Part shown: one piece after another, positions 31,073-39,539 of the stretch
How the letters are laid out: each line of letters begins with the position of its first letter
How positions within the stretch are numbered: position 1 is the first letter of the stretch
Virus record (IMG/VR): IMGVR_UViG_3300035695_000001
Span: 1 to 64,000 of that record
DNA from: a virus
Strand: one strand, 5' to 3'
Length of the DNA: 64,000 nt
Position numbers and translations under genes: made by a program
The notes under the pieces: model-generated
Seen by the model: only the letters and a program-made list of their open reading frames with translations
Databases searched by the model: none
What the model was told of the DNA's origin: nothing

Positions 31073-31855
31073 ATGCTCGACAAGTTGAAGGCCCCGTATA
31101 TCGGGGTGACCGGGATCATGTCCGCCGCCCAAGCCGAGGAAGTGCTGGTGCTTTACACCGACGCCTGGAAGGCGGTGCGGTGCGTCCCCACCCACCTGCT
31201 CATGCTCGGCGTGCTGGCCAGCCACAAGACCATGCGCGGGGAGGTCAACCGCTGGCCGCTCCGCTACCCGAAGCGGGAGGACATCGCCGGCTGCTTCGTC
31301 GAGCACCCGCTGGCGCTGAACCTGCTCCACTTCGCGCCTGGGTTCGCATTGACGGATCGACCCGTAGAGCAGGTAGAGGCCATCGGCAGGGCTCTCGGAG
31401 TCGCTGGCCCGCACTGCCACGGGCTCCAGATCAACGGTACCTGGCCTCTGCCAGGCGCGCTCCGCCGCTCGACGCCGTTCTTGTGGCGCTTGGTCCTCCA
31501 GACCAAGACCCTCGCCGTCACCACGACGGCCCGGCCGGAGGCGACGGACCTCCTGCTCGACATGAGCGGTGGCAAGGGGCAGCCCGCAGACGTCGGCGAC
31601 GCCGTCCAGAAGATCCAGCACAGCCCGTGGTCGCGCGGCATCGGGGTCGCCGGTGGCTTCTGCGCCGACTTTCTTCCGCCACCGTGGGTCTTCGGCGAGC
31701 GCGGTCCGAGGGCGGCCCCCAACCACGGTCCTGGGCTCAGCATCGACGCCGAGGGCCGGCTCCGCGACGACGCCGACGGGGGCGGGAACCTCGACATGGC
31801 CAAGGTGGGCGCCTACCTCCGGGCTGCGGTCGTCCTGGCAGCGGGTGCAGCGTGA
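31073..31855 (+). CDS. Possible TIM-barrel (phosphoribosylanthranilate-isomerase-like) protein, 260 aa
   Basis: The order of strands and helices (YIGVTGIMSAAQAEEVL, HLLMLGVLAS, LNLLHFA, GLQINGTWPL, RGIGVAGGF, GLSIDAEGRL) resembles a TIM barrel of the TrpF kind seen in some phages, but catalytic residues cannot be assigned and tryptophan synthesis would be an odd role. Starts at ATG behind GAAAGGACC. Coupled by GTGA to a tiny membrane-protein gene. Confidence 0.5.
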   Translation: MLDKLKAPYIGVTGIMSAAQAEEVLVLYTDAWKAVRCVPTHLLMLGVLASHKTMRGEVNRWPLRYPKREDIAGCFVEHPLALNLLHFAPGFALTDRPVEQVEAIGRALGVAGPHCHGLQINGTWPLPGALRRSTPFLWRLVLQTKTLAVTTTARPEATDLLLDMSGGKGQPADVGDAVQKIQHSPWSRGIGVAGGFCADFLPPPWVFGERGPRAAPNHGPGLSIDAEGRLRDDADGGGNLDMAKVGAYLRAAVVLAAGAA

Positions 31856-31974
31856 GCGTCTTCTTTGGCCTCATGTTCGTAGCGCTGAGCGTCTCCGGCC
31901 TGGGGCTCACCATCGCCGCCGCGTCCAAGGACATCGTCCGCGCCATCGATCGACACAACAGGAGAGAGCCTTGA
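31852..31974 (+). CDS. Tiny membrane protein, 40 aa
   Basis: GTG start overlapping the preceding stop; its own stop overlaps a TTG start. One transmembrane segment (FFGLMFVALSVSGLGLTIAA) followed by a basic tail (RAIDRHNRREP), predicting an N-out/C-in single-pass protein. Coupling on both sides argues that it is real. Function unknown. Confidence 0.6.
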   Translation: MSVFFGLMFVALSVSGLGLTIAAASKDIVRAIDRHNRREP

Positions 31975-32489
31975 ACAGACCGAAGACGAACCACGCGCGG
32001 ACAGGCGCCAACGCCGTCGTCACGACCCCGAACGCTGGCGTGATGATCGACCTCCTCGGGCCTGGCATCCACACCGAGGCGGTGCTTCTGAGCCGCGACG
32101 AGTGGAAGCACGTCAAGCGCCTTTACGGGTACACCCCAGAGAAGCCCACCCCCAAGCCTCCGGAGCCCGTCGACCCGGGCCCGGATGCGTCCTGGGAGGC
32201 CCAGCACAAGTACAACGACGCCAAGCGGGCCTGGGATCGCTGGGAGGACCCGCGCCCCATGATGCAGGCCGGCGCCGACCGCAACGCCCTCCGGCACGCA
32301 GCCTGCGACGGGATGCGCCTCCTCGCCTGGATCGCCAAGCACGTCGAGCCGGGAGAGGACCCGCTCAAGACCCTGGTCCAGATGGCCATCGGGGCTGGCT
32401 TCGACGTCGACCCGGAGGACTACGGCTGGGCGACCAGCGTGCAGGACGAGGAGACCGCCGACGAGGCGGAGGAAGCGGAAGTGGCGTGA
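31971..32489 (+). CDS. Hypothetical protein, 172 aa
   Basis: TTG start in a TTGA overlap, with GGAGAGAG as ribosome site. Early residues VVTTPNAGVMIDLLGPGIHT, then a Pro-rich stretch (PEKPTPKPPEPVDPG), a helical domain and an acidic tail. Unknown. Its stop and the next ATG share one base (TGATG). Confidence 0.6.
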   Translation: MNRPKTNHARTGANAVVTTPNAGVMIDLLGPGIHTEAVLLSRDEWKHVKRLYGYTPEKPTPKPPEPVDPGPDASWEAQHKYNDAKRAWDRWEDPRPMMQAGADRNALRHAACDGMRLLAWIAKHVEPGEDPLKTLVQMAIGAGFDVDPEDYGWATSVQDEETADEAEEAEVA

Positions 32490-32746
32490 TGGCGATCAAG
32501 TTCGAGAAGATCGAGGCCGGCATGCGCCTCAGCGACGTCCATTCCCAGCGCATGGGCAACGCCAGCATGAGCCGTCTCGACTGCTGGCCCGTGGACGTGA
32601 TCTCCGTCGACCAGACGAAGCGGACGGCCCTCGTGCGCTGGAACGGGAACACGGCCCAGACGTGGGACGCGCGCCGTCTGGAGAAACTCTACCGCGAGGA
32701 CAAGTTGCCGAAAGCGTACAGAGACCAGGAGGCGCGGGGCCGATGA
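32489..32746 (+). CDS. Small hypothetical protein, 85 aa
   Basis: ATG overlapping the upstream TGA. Small beta-barrel-like pattern (KIEAGMRLSDV, WPVDVISVDQTKRTALVRW, TWDARRLEKLY) as in small SH3/KOW-type proteins. No closer assignment. ATGA overlap with the next gene. Confidence 0.6.
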   Translation: MAIKFEKIEAGMRLSDVHSQRMGNASMSRLDCWPVDVISVDQTKRTALVRWNGNTAQTWDARRLEKLYREDKLPKAYRDQEARGR

Positions 32747-33279
32747 CCGAGCCCATCGACGAGAGGACCGCCAAGGATCGCGTGCTCGCCTTCGTGGCGT
32801 TCCGGTTCGGAGCCGTGCAGACGCCAGGCACCATCGGCGCCGACATCGGCAAGGCGGCTCGGGCCAAGGGGCTGTCCACGCCGCTGGCGGACTACCTGGA
32901 GACCATCGCCCGCCGGCACGAGATGATCGCCAGAGCCTTCCGCTTGGCGGTCCGGGCAGCGAACGGGGAGAGCATCGAGACCCTCTGCAAGGTCTCGCTG
33001 GACGAGGACTGGGCCACCCCTACGGCCGCCCACCGGAGCGCTGGCGAGGTGCTCATCGACATCCGCAACCTCCTCGGGCTGAAGGATGGCGAGTCGACCG
33101 TCGATGCCGTGCGGGCGGCGCTATCCAAGTCCGAGGACTCCGCCGACTGGCGCAGAGTGGCCGTGGAGTGCCTCTGGCGCCTGGACCTGATCGGCTGGAA
33201 GGTCGAGCCGTCCCTGCCAAGGGTGAAGCCGGAGAGCGACGCAGAGCCTCCGCATGCGCTGGTCAGGAGAGCCCCGTGA
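32743..33279 (+). CDS. Hypothetical helical protein, 178 aa
   Basis: ATGA overlap. Nearly all helical, with several amphipathic helices (KDRVLAFVAFRFGAVQTPG, LADYLETIARRHEMIARAF). Unrecognised. Coupled by GTGA to the following gene. Confidence 0.55.
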   Translation: MTEPIDERTAKDRVLAFVAFRFGAVQTPGTIGADIGKAARAKGLSTPLADYLETIARRHEMIARAFRLAVRAANGESIETLCKVSLDEDWATPTAAHRSAGEVLIDIRNLLGLKDGESTVDAVRAALSKSEDSADWRRVAVECLWRLDLIGWKVEPSLPRVKPESDAEPPHALVRRAP

Positions 33280-33626
33280 CGCGCTGGAAGACCAGCCGCC
33301 CCGAGCGACCGTGGAACGGTGGGATCCGGGAGGCTGCCACCATCGTCGACGGGAAGAGGAACATCCTCGGCGGAGTCATCCGGGCCAGCAACGCCAAGGT
33401 CTGGACGGCCTGGGTCAGGACCACTGACGCGGGGAGGCAGACCCCCGAGATCGGGACCTACAAGCGCCGCTGCGACGCCAAGGTGGCCGTCGAGGTGTCA
33501 CTCGATGGTGCCCGCCGCAAGGAAACCGCCCGCAAGGAAGCCGTGCTCGCGCTCCTCGACGATCAAGAGAAGGCCCGCGCTCGCTTCTATGCGACCGGCA
33601 AGCACCCATGGGAGAAGAACGCATGA
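33276..33626 (+). CDS. Hypothetical protein, 116 aa (integrase-arm-like fold possible)
   Basis: GTG start, GTGA overlap. GGVIRASNAKVWTAWVRTTD followed by IGTYKRRCDAKVAVEVSL resembles the small three-stranded DNA-binding domain of AP2/integrase-arm type, but there is no catalytic domain attached. Function unknown. Confidence 0.5.
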   Translation: MTRWKTSRPERPWNGGIREAATIVDGKRNILGGVIRASNAKVWTAWVRTTDAGRQTPEIGTYKRRCDAKVAVEVSLDGARRKETARKEAVLALLDDQEKARARFYATGKHPWEKNA

Positions 33627-34099
33627 CCGACGAGACCCTGTACCCGTGCGACTTCGTCGAGTGCCCGTCCTGTCGTGATGGGAAGCGCGGCGCGGCGACG
33701 TGCTGCTTCTGCAACGGCACTGCGAAGTTGCTGGCCCCGCTCTGCGCGGTCTGCGCAGAGACCCCGAGCCAGTGCCGTTGCCCCATCCCGTGCGGCAAGG
33801 GCTGCGCGATCGTCCACGGACGCCAGAGCGGGCCATGTGGGGCGCCAGCCGTCGGACTGATCCAGCCAGAGGACTGGAGTAGCCTCCTTCTCCTGTTCGA
33901 TCCCATCCACACCCTCGACGACGCATTCCGGTGCGCGAAGCACCTTCCTGGTTTCGGTGACGCGCCGTTCGAGCGTTTCGACGCCAGCGAGGAATCCACG
34001 CTCGGTCACCTGCGCCGCTACATCATCGACGAGACGAACTGGAAGCCGTGGGGGGTCGGACGACTATGGCAGGTCGCGCCGGAAGAGAGGCGACGATGA
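33623..34099 (+). CDS. Cys-rich zinc-binding protein, 158 aa
   Basis: ATGA overlap. The first ~65 residues carry CDFVECPSCRDG, CCFCNGTAK, CAVCAETPSQCRCP, a DnaJ-like run of Cys pairs able to hold two or three zinc ions; the rest is an ordinary helical domain. Zinc binding is inferred from spacing. Role unknown. Confidence 0.6.
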   Translation: MTDETLYPCDFVECPSCRDGKRGAATCCFCNGTAKLLAPLCAVCAETPSQCRCPIPCGKGCAIVHGRQSGPCGAPAVGLIQPEDWSSLLLLFDPIHTLDDAFRCAKHLPGFGDAPFERFDASEESTLGHLRRYIIDETNWKPWGVGRLWQVAPEERRR

Positions 34100-34785
34100 G
34101 CCGCTTCCTCGACATCCTGCGCAAGCAGTACCCGCTCCCTGCCTACGCCGTCTTCGCCGAGGTCCGGTCCGCCACTGGGGCCGTCGATGGCCCGCGGTAC
34201 GGGGACTACGTCGTCGTGGCCCTGCTCCCCTCCGGCAGGGGGCAGATCATCCTCCTCGAAGAGAAGGCGTCCAAGGGCGACTATGGGCGCGAGATCAGGG
34301 CACCCGAGAAGTCCGAGGAGATCGGCCGGTTCTGCACGGAGCGCTACTTCATCGTCCAGGCCCCGAGGAAGAACGTGATCCCGGACCTGGACCGGGTCCC
34401 CCACCCGTGGGGGCTGCTGGAGGTAGGGGCCGGTGGGATCGTCGAGGTCCGCGAAGCCGTGAAGGTGGAGCCGGCCTGCGAACCGTCTGCTGGCTTCATG
34501 CGCTCGCTGCTCCGGGCCGCCGTCGTCCAGGGTGAGGCTGGCTCCGGCGAGCACGAGAGCACCATCGGCCGGCACCTCGGCGGCAACAGGTACGCGCTCG
34601 GCTGCGGGCACTCCGCCACCATCGGCGTCAAGGCGTCCAAGATGCCGAAGAAGTGGCCATGCCTCCACTGCGCGGCGGGGGACAAGACGGACGAGGAGAT
34701 CGTCGAGGCAGCGATCGACGACGCGGAGCCGGAGCAACTGCGGCGCTGGGCGGAGAAGATCGAACGGATGCGAGGTGGGGCGTGA
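34096..34785 (+). CDS. PD-(D/E)XK-type nuclease-like protein with C-terminal zinc motif, 229 aa
   Basis: Residues ~35-115 fit a small restriction-endonuclease fold: DYVVVALLP (Asp), IILLEEKASKGDYGREIR (E-x-K), then FIVQAPRKNVIPDLDRVP and HPWGLLEV. This is the layout of MmcB/VRR-like phage nucleases. Residues ~165-200 add CGHSATIG and CLHCAAG, a small zinc site. Metal-dependent DNA cleavage is inferred, not shown. Coupled on both sides. Confidence 0.55.
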   Translation: MSRFLDILRKQYPLPAYAVFAEVRSATGAVDGPRYGDYVVVALLPSGRGQIILLEEKASKGDYGREIRAPEKSEEIGRFCTERYFIVQAPRKNVIPDLDRVPHPWGLLEVGAGGIVEVREAVKVEPACEPSAGFMRSLLRAAVVQGEAGSGEHESTIGRHLGGNRYALGCGHSATIGVKASKMPKKWPCLHCAAGDKTDEEIVEAAIDDAEPEQLRRWAEKIERMRGGA

Positions 34786-35636
34786 AAAAGGATCGGGCAA
34801 AAGCCATCCTGGACGCTGCTGACGAGTCAGGCGTGCCAGTGGCGTCGCTCGTCCCTGTAGCCCCATCAGGCCGGCTCGCTGTCGCCACGCCACCACAGGC
34901 GAAGCCGAAGAAGAATGGCCCGGCGCGCCGCACGGTGGTCAAGCGGGTGACCGACGAGCGGAGCGGCATCACCGTGGACGTCGTGCTCGACGCACAGACG
35001 GGCCTCTTCGAGGCCAAGGTCCCCGGCTACCCGACGACGATCTTGGGGCCTGACTTCGCCACGGTCGTGGCCGAGACGGAGCGCATCCTACGCGCTGCGC
35101 AGGAGTACCAGTGGAAGCCGTCGATCGTGGTCGATGTGGGCCGCGACGGTGGTTTCTGGGCCGAGGACCGTCCGGGCCGACCTAATGACGACGTGCGCCA
35201 CACGCACCTCCAACGAGGCGGGTGCGTGGTCGACGTCACGGAGGCGGCGCTTGCCATGCGGTACTACCGCGTGGAGATCGCTCCGAAGCCTGGCGACCCG
35301 GCAAGGTTCGTCTGCCGACCGCACATGGAAGACGTGGAAGCCGAAGACGCAGGCAAGGAGTCGTGGGTGCCGAAGCATGCAACGCTGCATCGCGAGAAGG
35401 GCCACGACGTCGGCGACTTCCTGGAGCGCTCCAGCGCCGTCGTGATGCCCTACACGCCAGAACTATGGGCTGCCGTGGAGCAAGCCGCGGAAGACGTGCT
35501 CGCGGTGGGCAAGCGACTCCGCGAACTGGTCAAGCGCCCGGACCTACTGGCCAAGGTTGGCTCGCGCCTGCTCCTCGCCAGCGCACCGGACACCATCCCG
35601 GCCCTGCCCGCACCAGACCAGGAGGGTGAAGCATGA
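34782..35636 (+). CDS. Hypothetical protein, 284 aa
   Basis: GTG start, GTGA overlap. A Lys/Pro-rich first ~45 residues, a beta-rich domain (VDVVLDAQTGLFEAKVPG), an alpha/beta middle and a helical end (VEQAAEDVLAVGKRLRELV). Family unknown. Overlaps the following gene by ATGA. Confidence 0.55.
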   Translation: MKKDRAKAILDAADESGVPVASLVPVAPSGRLAVATPPQAKPKKNGPARRTVVKRVTDERSGITVDVVLDAQTGLFEAKVPGYPTTILGPDFATVVAETERILRAAQEYQWKPSIVVDVGRDGGFWAEDRPGRPNDDVRHTHLQRGGCVVDVTEAALAMRYYRVEIAPKPGDPARFVCRPHMEDVEAEDAGKESWVPKHATLHREKGHDVGDFLERSSAVVMPYTPELWAAVEQAAEDVLAVGKRLRELVKRPDLLAKVGSRLLLASAPDTIPALPAPDQEGEA

Positions 35637-36091
35637 AGGTCTGGCTCATCGGCGAGAGCAACCCGTACCAGACCCCGGAGAGCGACCCGGAGCACCACTT
35701 CGCCCTCTACCCGGATCCGCCCAACTCCGCCGGTGGTCGACTCTGTCGGGCGCTCAAACTGCCAGACGCCGAGTACCTGAAGCGGTACCAGCGGAGGAAC
35801 CTGCTCCACACCGTCAAGTGGTCGGTGCCGGCCGCGCGTCGAGCCGCTGCCACCATCCTCGGTGCCGTGGCCGAGAGGGACGCCGTCGTGCTCCTCGGGG
35901 CGAAGGTCGCGGCAGCGTTCGGGGTCCCGTTCGACGTGCTCAAGACCCACCAGCGGCTGGTCCACGGCGAGGTGCTCTACACGCTGCTCGTCGTCCCTCA
36001 CCCGAGCGGACTGTCCCGCCTATGGAACCAGCGATCGATGCGAGAACGGGTGGTAGAGGCCATCCTGCGCCTCGACTCGGTGGCTACATGA
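35633..36091 (+). CDS. Uracil-DNA-glycosylase-superfamily-like protein, 152 aa
   Basis: Opens with VWLIGESNPYQ, corresponding to the G-E-N/x-P motif of family 4/5 and MUG enzymes. Near the C-terminus VVPHPSGLSRLWN matches the H-P-S motif. Middle VVLLGAKVAAAFG fits the central strand. The usual Fe-S cysteines are missing. It may remove uracil or another modified base, or be a fold relative without that activity. ATGA overlap on both sides. Confidence 0.65.
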   Translation: MKVWLIGESNPYQTPESDPEHHFALYPDPPNSAGGRLCRALKLPDAEYLKRYQRRNLLHTVKWSVPAARRAAATILGAVAERDAVVLLGAKVAAAFGVPFDVLKTHQRLVHGEVLYTLLVVPHPSGLSRLWNQRSMRERVVEAILRLDSVAT

Positions 36092-36342
36092 GCCGCGCGC
36101 TCTCCGAGCGCCTGGCCTGGCTCCTGGAACTGGCCCCGCCGCTGCCCTCTGAGCCAGAGGAGCCTCCGCCTCCTCCCGCTCCATCCCCGCCGCCGTCTGC
36201 TCCCCGCGTCTCGCTGCCAGTGGCCTGCCCTGCGCTCGGCGAGATCACCTCTACGACCTGCATCGACACCCAGGACGCTGGGAGGGTGAAGGCGTGCCGT
36301 GGCTGCGTGGTCGGGCGATCCGTCGTAGGGCTCGACCCATGA
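36088..36342 (+). CDS. Small proline-rich protein, 84 aa
   Basis: ATGA overlap. Short helix SERLAWLLELAP, then a run of prolines and a Cys-containing end (CIDTQDAGRVKACRGCVVG). Probably disordered in the middle with a small metal or disulphide site. Function unknown. Confidence 0.55.
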   Translation: MSRALSERLAWLLELAPPLPSEPEEPPPPPAPSPPPSAPRVSLPVACPALGEITSTTCIDTQDAGRVKACRGCVVGRSVVGLDP

Positions 36343-36584
36343 GCAAGCGCCTCCACGACCATCGGTCGGTGGCGATGGCCGGCGGGATGATCCTCCTCGA
36401 CCAGGACGAGTTGCGCCGAGCCCCCATCGAGGGCCTGGTCAGGCTCGCCCAGTTCATGGGCCTCCGAGTCCACGGGTCGAAGGCCATGCCTGGCGCGTAC
36501 CGGCACGCTCTCGTCCAAGCGATCATGCGCGAGGAAAAACGGCTGGCCCGAGCACCGAAGGCCAAGCGGCACGACACTGTCTAA
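36339..36584 (+). CDS. Small basic helical protein, 81 aa
   Basis: ATGA overlap. Basic, with VRLAQFMGLRVHGSKAMPG in the middle and REEKRLARAPKAKRHD at the end. Not recognised. Its stop codon lies inside the TGTCTAACA arm of the repeat pair at 36578, closing the 30.3-36.6 kb block. Confidence 0.55.
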   Translation: MSKRLHDHRSVAMAGGMILLDQDELRRAPIEGLVRLAQFMGLRVHGSKAMPGAYRHALVQAIMREEKRLARAPKAKRHDTV

Positions 36585-36606
36585 CAGTGCTGGGCCGTGC
36601 TAGACA
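36578..36606. promoter_or_regulatory. Repeat pair TGTCTAACA-N11-TGCTAGACA (candidate operator/promoter 5)
   Basis: One mismatch in the left arm, perfect right arm, followed by GTCACCAGG, nearly the same tail as copies 1 and 2. Lies just before the 36629 gene. Confidence 0.65.
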
Positions 36607-36628
36607 GTCACCAGGAACGGAGGAGACC

Positions 36629-36952
36629 ATGCAGGAACACACCGGAGCGATCGTGCCGCTGGCCAGCATCCACACCGCGATGGAGGCAGCGCAGGAAGCC
36701 TACCGAGCGCGGGCGGAGCACCTCGCCCGACAGGTGGCAGACGGGAAGATGACGCGCGAGGAGGCGGAGCGGCTTACGGTCGCCGCCGCCACCACAGCGG
36801 CCGAAGCGCTGGCGGCGTCGGAGCGCTACGTCGAGATCCCCGGAGCCGACATGCCCAAGGTGCAGGGCATGAACCGGCACGAGCGTCGCGCGTGGGCCGC
36901 TCAGCAACGGGGCAAGACTCGGAGAGCAGCGAAGGGCAAGGTGCCCGCGTGA
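36629..36952 (+). CDS. Hypothetical helical protein, 107 aa
   Basis: ATG behind CGGAGGAGACC. Long Ala/Glu helices (MEAAQEAYRARAEHLARQV), then a basic tail with NRHERRAWAAQQRGKTRR, of the kind seen in nucleic-acid-binding or scaffold-like proteins. Function unknown. Coupled by GTGA. Confidence 0.6.
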   Translation: MQEHTGAIVPLASIHTAMEAAQEAYRARAEHLARQVADGKMTREEAERLTVAAATTAAEALAASERYVEIPGADMPKVQGMNRHERRAWAAQQRGKTRRAAKGKVPA

Positions 36953-37674
36953 GACCCAAGACGTCCGACAAGACGTGCCTCTCCTACTGGTTCCCGAAGC
37001 TCGCGGCGTCCGGCGTGCTCGTCCCGCCGACCAGGATCGTGACGACCGAGGACGAACTGGTCGTGCTCGACGACGGGGAGACGCCGCCGCACTGGACGAC
37101 CTTCCTGGCTGGGCTTCGGAACGCGGCCGACGAGGTCGGAGGCTACCCTGTCTTCCTCCGCACCGGCCACGGGAGCGGCAAGCACGACTGGCTGGAGACG
37201 TGCTTCGTGCCGTTTCCAGAAGTCTTCGGACAGCATGTCTACGCCATCGTGGTGTGGAGCAACATCGTCGACATGATGGGGCTGCCCACCAACGTCTGGG
37301 CGGTCCGCAAGATGCTGCCCATGCTGTCGACGTTCACGGCCTTCGGTGGCTTCCCAGTGAACAAGGAGCGCCGGTACTTCATCGAGTCCGGCAAGGTCCG
37401 CTGTCACCACCCGTACTGGCCGCCGTACTCGATCGATGGGCACACCGCCGAGCCGGACTGGCAGGCGAAACTCGCAGCGCTGAACGAGGAGACGCCCGAC
37501 GAGGTCGCCCTGCTCACGAGGCTCTCGGAACAGGTGGCGCGCGCATTCGACGGTGACGGCGCATGGTCGCTCGACTGGGCTCAGACCCGGGACGGCGACT
37601 GGTACGCGATCGACATGGCCGAGATGCACCGCTCTTACCACTGGCCAAACTGCCCGGCGCAGCGGCCCGCCTGA
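36949..37674 (+). CDS. ATP-grasp-fold-like protein, 241 aa
   Basis: YPVFLRTGHGSGKHDWLETC resembles the ATP-grasp beta-strand with a basic glycine-rich loop. GFPVNKERRYFIESGKVRCH and AWSLDWAQTRDGDWYAID, ending with an Asn-containing stretch, fit the metal/ATP-binding end of the fold (D-x-x and E/N). These phage proteins are thought to join a carboxylate to an amine, but no substrate is suggested here. GTG start coupled to the upstream gene. Confidence 0.55.
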   Translation: MRPKTSDKTCLSYWFPKLAASGVLVPPTRIVTTEDELVVLDDGETPPHWTTFLAGLRNAADEVGGYPVFLRTGHGSGKHDWLETCFVPFPEVFGQHVYAIVVWSNIVDMMGLPTNVWAVRKMLPMLSTFTAFGGFPVNKERRYFIESGKVRCHHPYWPPYSIDGHTAEPDWQAKLAALNEETPDEVALLTRLSEQVARAFDGDGAWSLDWAQTRDGDWYAIDMAEMHRSYHWPNCPAQRPA

Positions 37675-37698
37675 CCCCACACCTACCACGGAGACCAC

Positions 37699-38664
37699 AT
37701 GACTATCCCCATGGTCGCGCTGCTGAACGTCAAGACCATCGTCTGCCACAAGGACTGCCCGGATGGCGTAGCCAGCGCACTCATCCTGCGCGACGTCTTC
37801 CCGGACGCTCGTGTCTGCTTCGTCCAGCATGGGACGGCGGAGTTGTGTGACTTCCCCGCCGAGCCAGGCCAACTCTGGTGCGACATCGTCCCGCCACGCG
37901 ATCGCGCCCAGAGTTTCGTCACGGCCGGCGCCATCGTGCTCGACCACCACAAGGGCGCAGCCTACATCGTGGCCCTGTTCGGGGACCGCGGGGTCTTCGC
38001 CGACGAGAATGCCGAGCCTGGGGTGAGCGGGGCCATGCTCGCCTTCCGTGAGGTGTGGCGGCGCGTGTGCCAGCCCTCCGCGACCGAGAGCGAGTGGATG
38101 GTGGTCCAGGACTTCGCAACCCTCGCCGGCATCCGGGACACCTGGCAGCGCCAGAGCCCGCGCTGGGAGGATGCGTGCGCCCAGGCTGCCGCGCTCCGCT
38201 TCTGGCCCGTCGGCGACATCCTCCGCCCGCTGCCCGACGGCAGGACCGACTGGCCCAACGTCGCCCGCAAGATGGAGATCGGCCCGGTGCTCATCGCCAA
38301 GGACAGAGAGCGCGACGACAGGACCATCTCGGAGGCGCTGCGCTTCGAGGAAGGTGGCGTCCGCGTCCTCTGCTTCGAGGGGCACCACACCTCAGACATC
38401 TCCGATCGCCTCTGGGCTGAGATCGACCTCGTCATGGGCTGGCGGTACTACGTCGATGCCGGCGCGCCCAAAGTCGCTTTCTCGCTCCGGTCGCGCGGTG
38501 GGTTCTCCGCGGCCGACTTCGCCAAGCGCTTCGGTGGCGGTGGGCACACACAGGCGGCTGGGTTCACGCTCGACCTCCCTAGCGTCAGGGTCCCGCCCCT
38601 CTCAGCCGACCCGTACTCGGCCGCCGTCGACCTTCTGCGTCTCCATCTCGCTGGGGGCCGCTGA
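37699..38664 (+). CDS. DHH-family phosphoesterase, 321 aa
   Basis: Motifs in order: IVCHKDCPDGVASALIL (motif I, D-C-P-D-G), LWCDIVP (motif II), GAIVLDHHKGA (D-H-H motif III), and near the C-terminus FGGGGHTQAAGF, the DHHA1 G-G-G-H signature. Length and layout match RecJ/NrnA-like enzymes that hydrolyse short oligonucleotides or cyclic-dinucleotide products. Could recycle nRNA/ssDNA or degrade a host signal; neither is shown. Its end overlaps the convergent 38602 gene by 63 bp. Confidence 0.85.
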   Translation: MTIPMVALLNVKTIVCHKDCPDGVASALILRDVFPDARVCFVQHGTAELCDFPAEPGQLWCDIVPPRDRAQSFVTAGAIVLDHHKGAAYIVALFGDRGVFADENAEPGVSGAMLAFREVWRRVCQPSATESEWMVVQDFATLAGIRDTWQRQSPRWEDACAQAAALRFWPVGDILRPLPDGRTDWPNVARKMEIGPVLIAKDRERDDRTISEALRFEEGGVRVLCFEGHHTSDISDRLWAEIDLVMGWRYYVDAGAPKVAFSLRSRGGFSAADFAKRFGGGGHTQAAGFTLDLPSVRVPPLSADPYSAAVDLLRLHLAGGR

Positions 38665-38850
38665 AGCGGCCTTACGCCTCCGTGCCTCGACCCCTAGCCG
38701 GCTGATCCGCTGGTAGTGCGCTCGTCCCTTCCGCTTCGTCGCAGCCCCACCAGCCTGGCGTCCACGCTCCGCCTCGTCCGGGTAGAAGGCAGGCTCGTCC
38801 GACGCGAGGATCTGGGCCGCCCGCACCCGTCCCCCTTTCTCCTTCTTCAA
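38602..38850 (-). CDS. Small basic protein with KGG-like motif, 82 aa
   Basis: TTG start in a TTGA overlap with the endolysin stop. Basic; AHYQRISRLGVEARRRK resembles the KGG motif of small bacterial stress proteins (H-x-x-I-G-x-x-G-G-x-A). It ends 63 bp inside the 3' end of the DHH gene on the other strand, so both termini are in antiparallel overlap. Confidence 0.55.
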   Translation of the reverse strand: MKKEKGGRVRAAQILASDEPAFYPDEAERGRQAGGAATKRKGRAHYQRISRLGVEARRRKAASAAPSEMETQKVDGGRVRVG

Positions 38851-39521
38851 GACGCTGCCCCGCCATGGCAAGCGATCGGGATCTCCCGGAACCGGCTCAA
38901 GTCCACGCTGGCCCCGACCCCGGCGACGCGGCCGTGCCCGGTGAACTGCCACCCCACTACCTGCGGGTCCTCGCCCCACGCTCCCCATGGCTTGCAGACG
39001 GCTGGGGCGAGCGACGAGTAGGACGCCACCCAGAGCCGGTACCTCGTCAACTCTTGGTGGGCCGCCATGCCCATGCCCGCCGAGACCCAGGCCGCCGAGT
39101 AGAGGATGGGCGGCTCGCCGACGTCCTGCTCGACCAGGGCCAGGAACTTGAGCAGCGCACCGACGGTGGGGAACTTCCCCTGCGACCCGACGGAGCGCTC
39201 CACGTCCACCATCGGCACCAGCATCGGCCCGTCCCACCCGTCGTCGGCGATGTGGAGCTGCCGGAGGAAGTTGTCCGCCTGCGCCTCGGGTTCGGAGAAG
39301 GGCGAGTAGAAGTGGTAGCCCCGCACCGGGATCCCGACCACCCGAGCCGCCTTGACGTTGGCGATCCCGTTGGTGGTGACCGACCCAGGCCCAGCAGCCC
39401 CCTCGCTCAACTTGACCCACGCCGCGTCCACCTTGGGGACGTTGGCGGCGACGAGGGACCAGTCGGGGAGGCCCTGGCTCGGGCCGGTGTCCAGGATCAG
39501 GTGCGGTGCTTCGACGGGCAT
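38847..39521 (-). CDS. GH25 lysozyme-type endolysin, 224 aa
   Basis: GH25 (Chalaropsis-type) pattern: opening LILDTGPSQGLPDWSLVA with the first catalytic-site Asp, AAWVKLSEG, IPVRGYHFYSPFSEPEAQAD, the catalytic MVDVE (D-x-E), PPILYSAAWV and the end GWQFTGHGRV...VDLSRF. Cleaves the glycan strand of peptidoglycan. No signal peptide is seen, so release would need a holin; single-domain, as in phages of Gram-negative hosts. ATG start. Confidence 0.88.
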   Translation of the reverse strand: MPVEAPHLILDTGPSQGLPDWSLVAANVPKVDAAWVKLSEGAAGPGSVTTNGIANVKAARVVGIPVRGYHFYSPFSEPEAQADNFLRQLHIADDGWDGPMLVPMVDVERSVGSQGKFPTVGALLKFLALVEQDVGEPPILYSAAWVSAGMGMAAHQELTRYRLWVASYSSLAPAVCKPWGAWGEDPQVVGWQFTGHGRVAGVGASVDLSRFREIPIACHGGAAS

Positions 39522-39539
39522 GCCGTCGAGCCTACCTCA

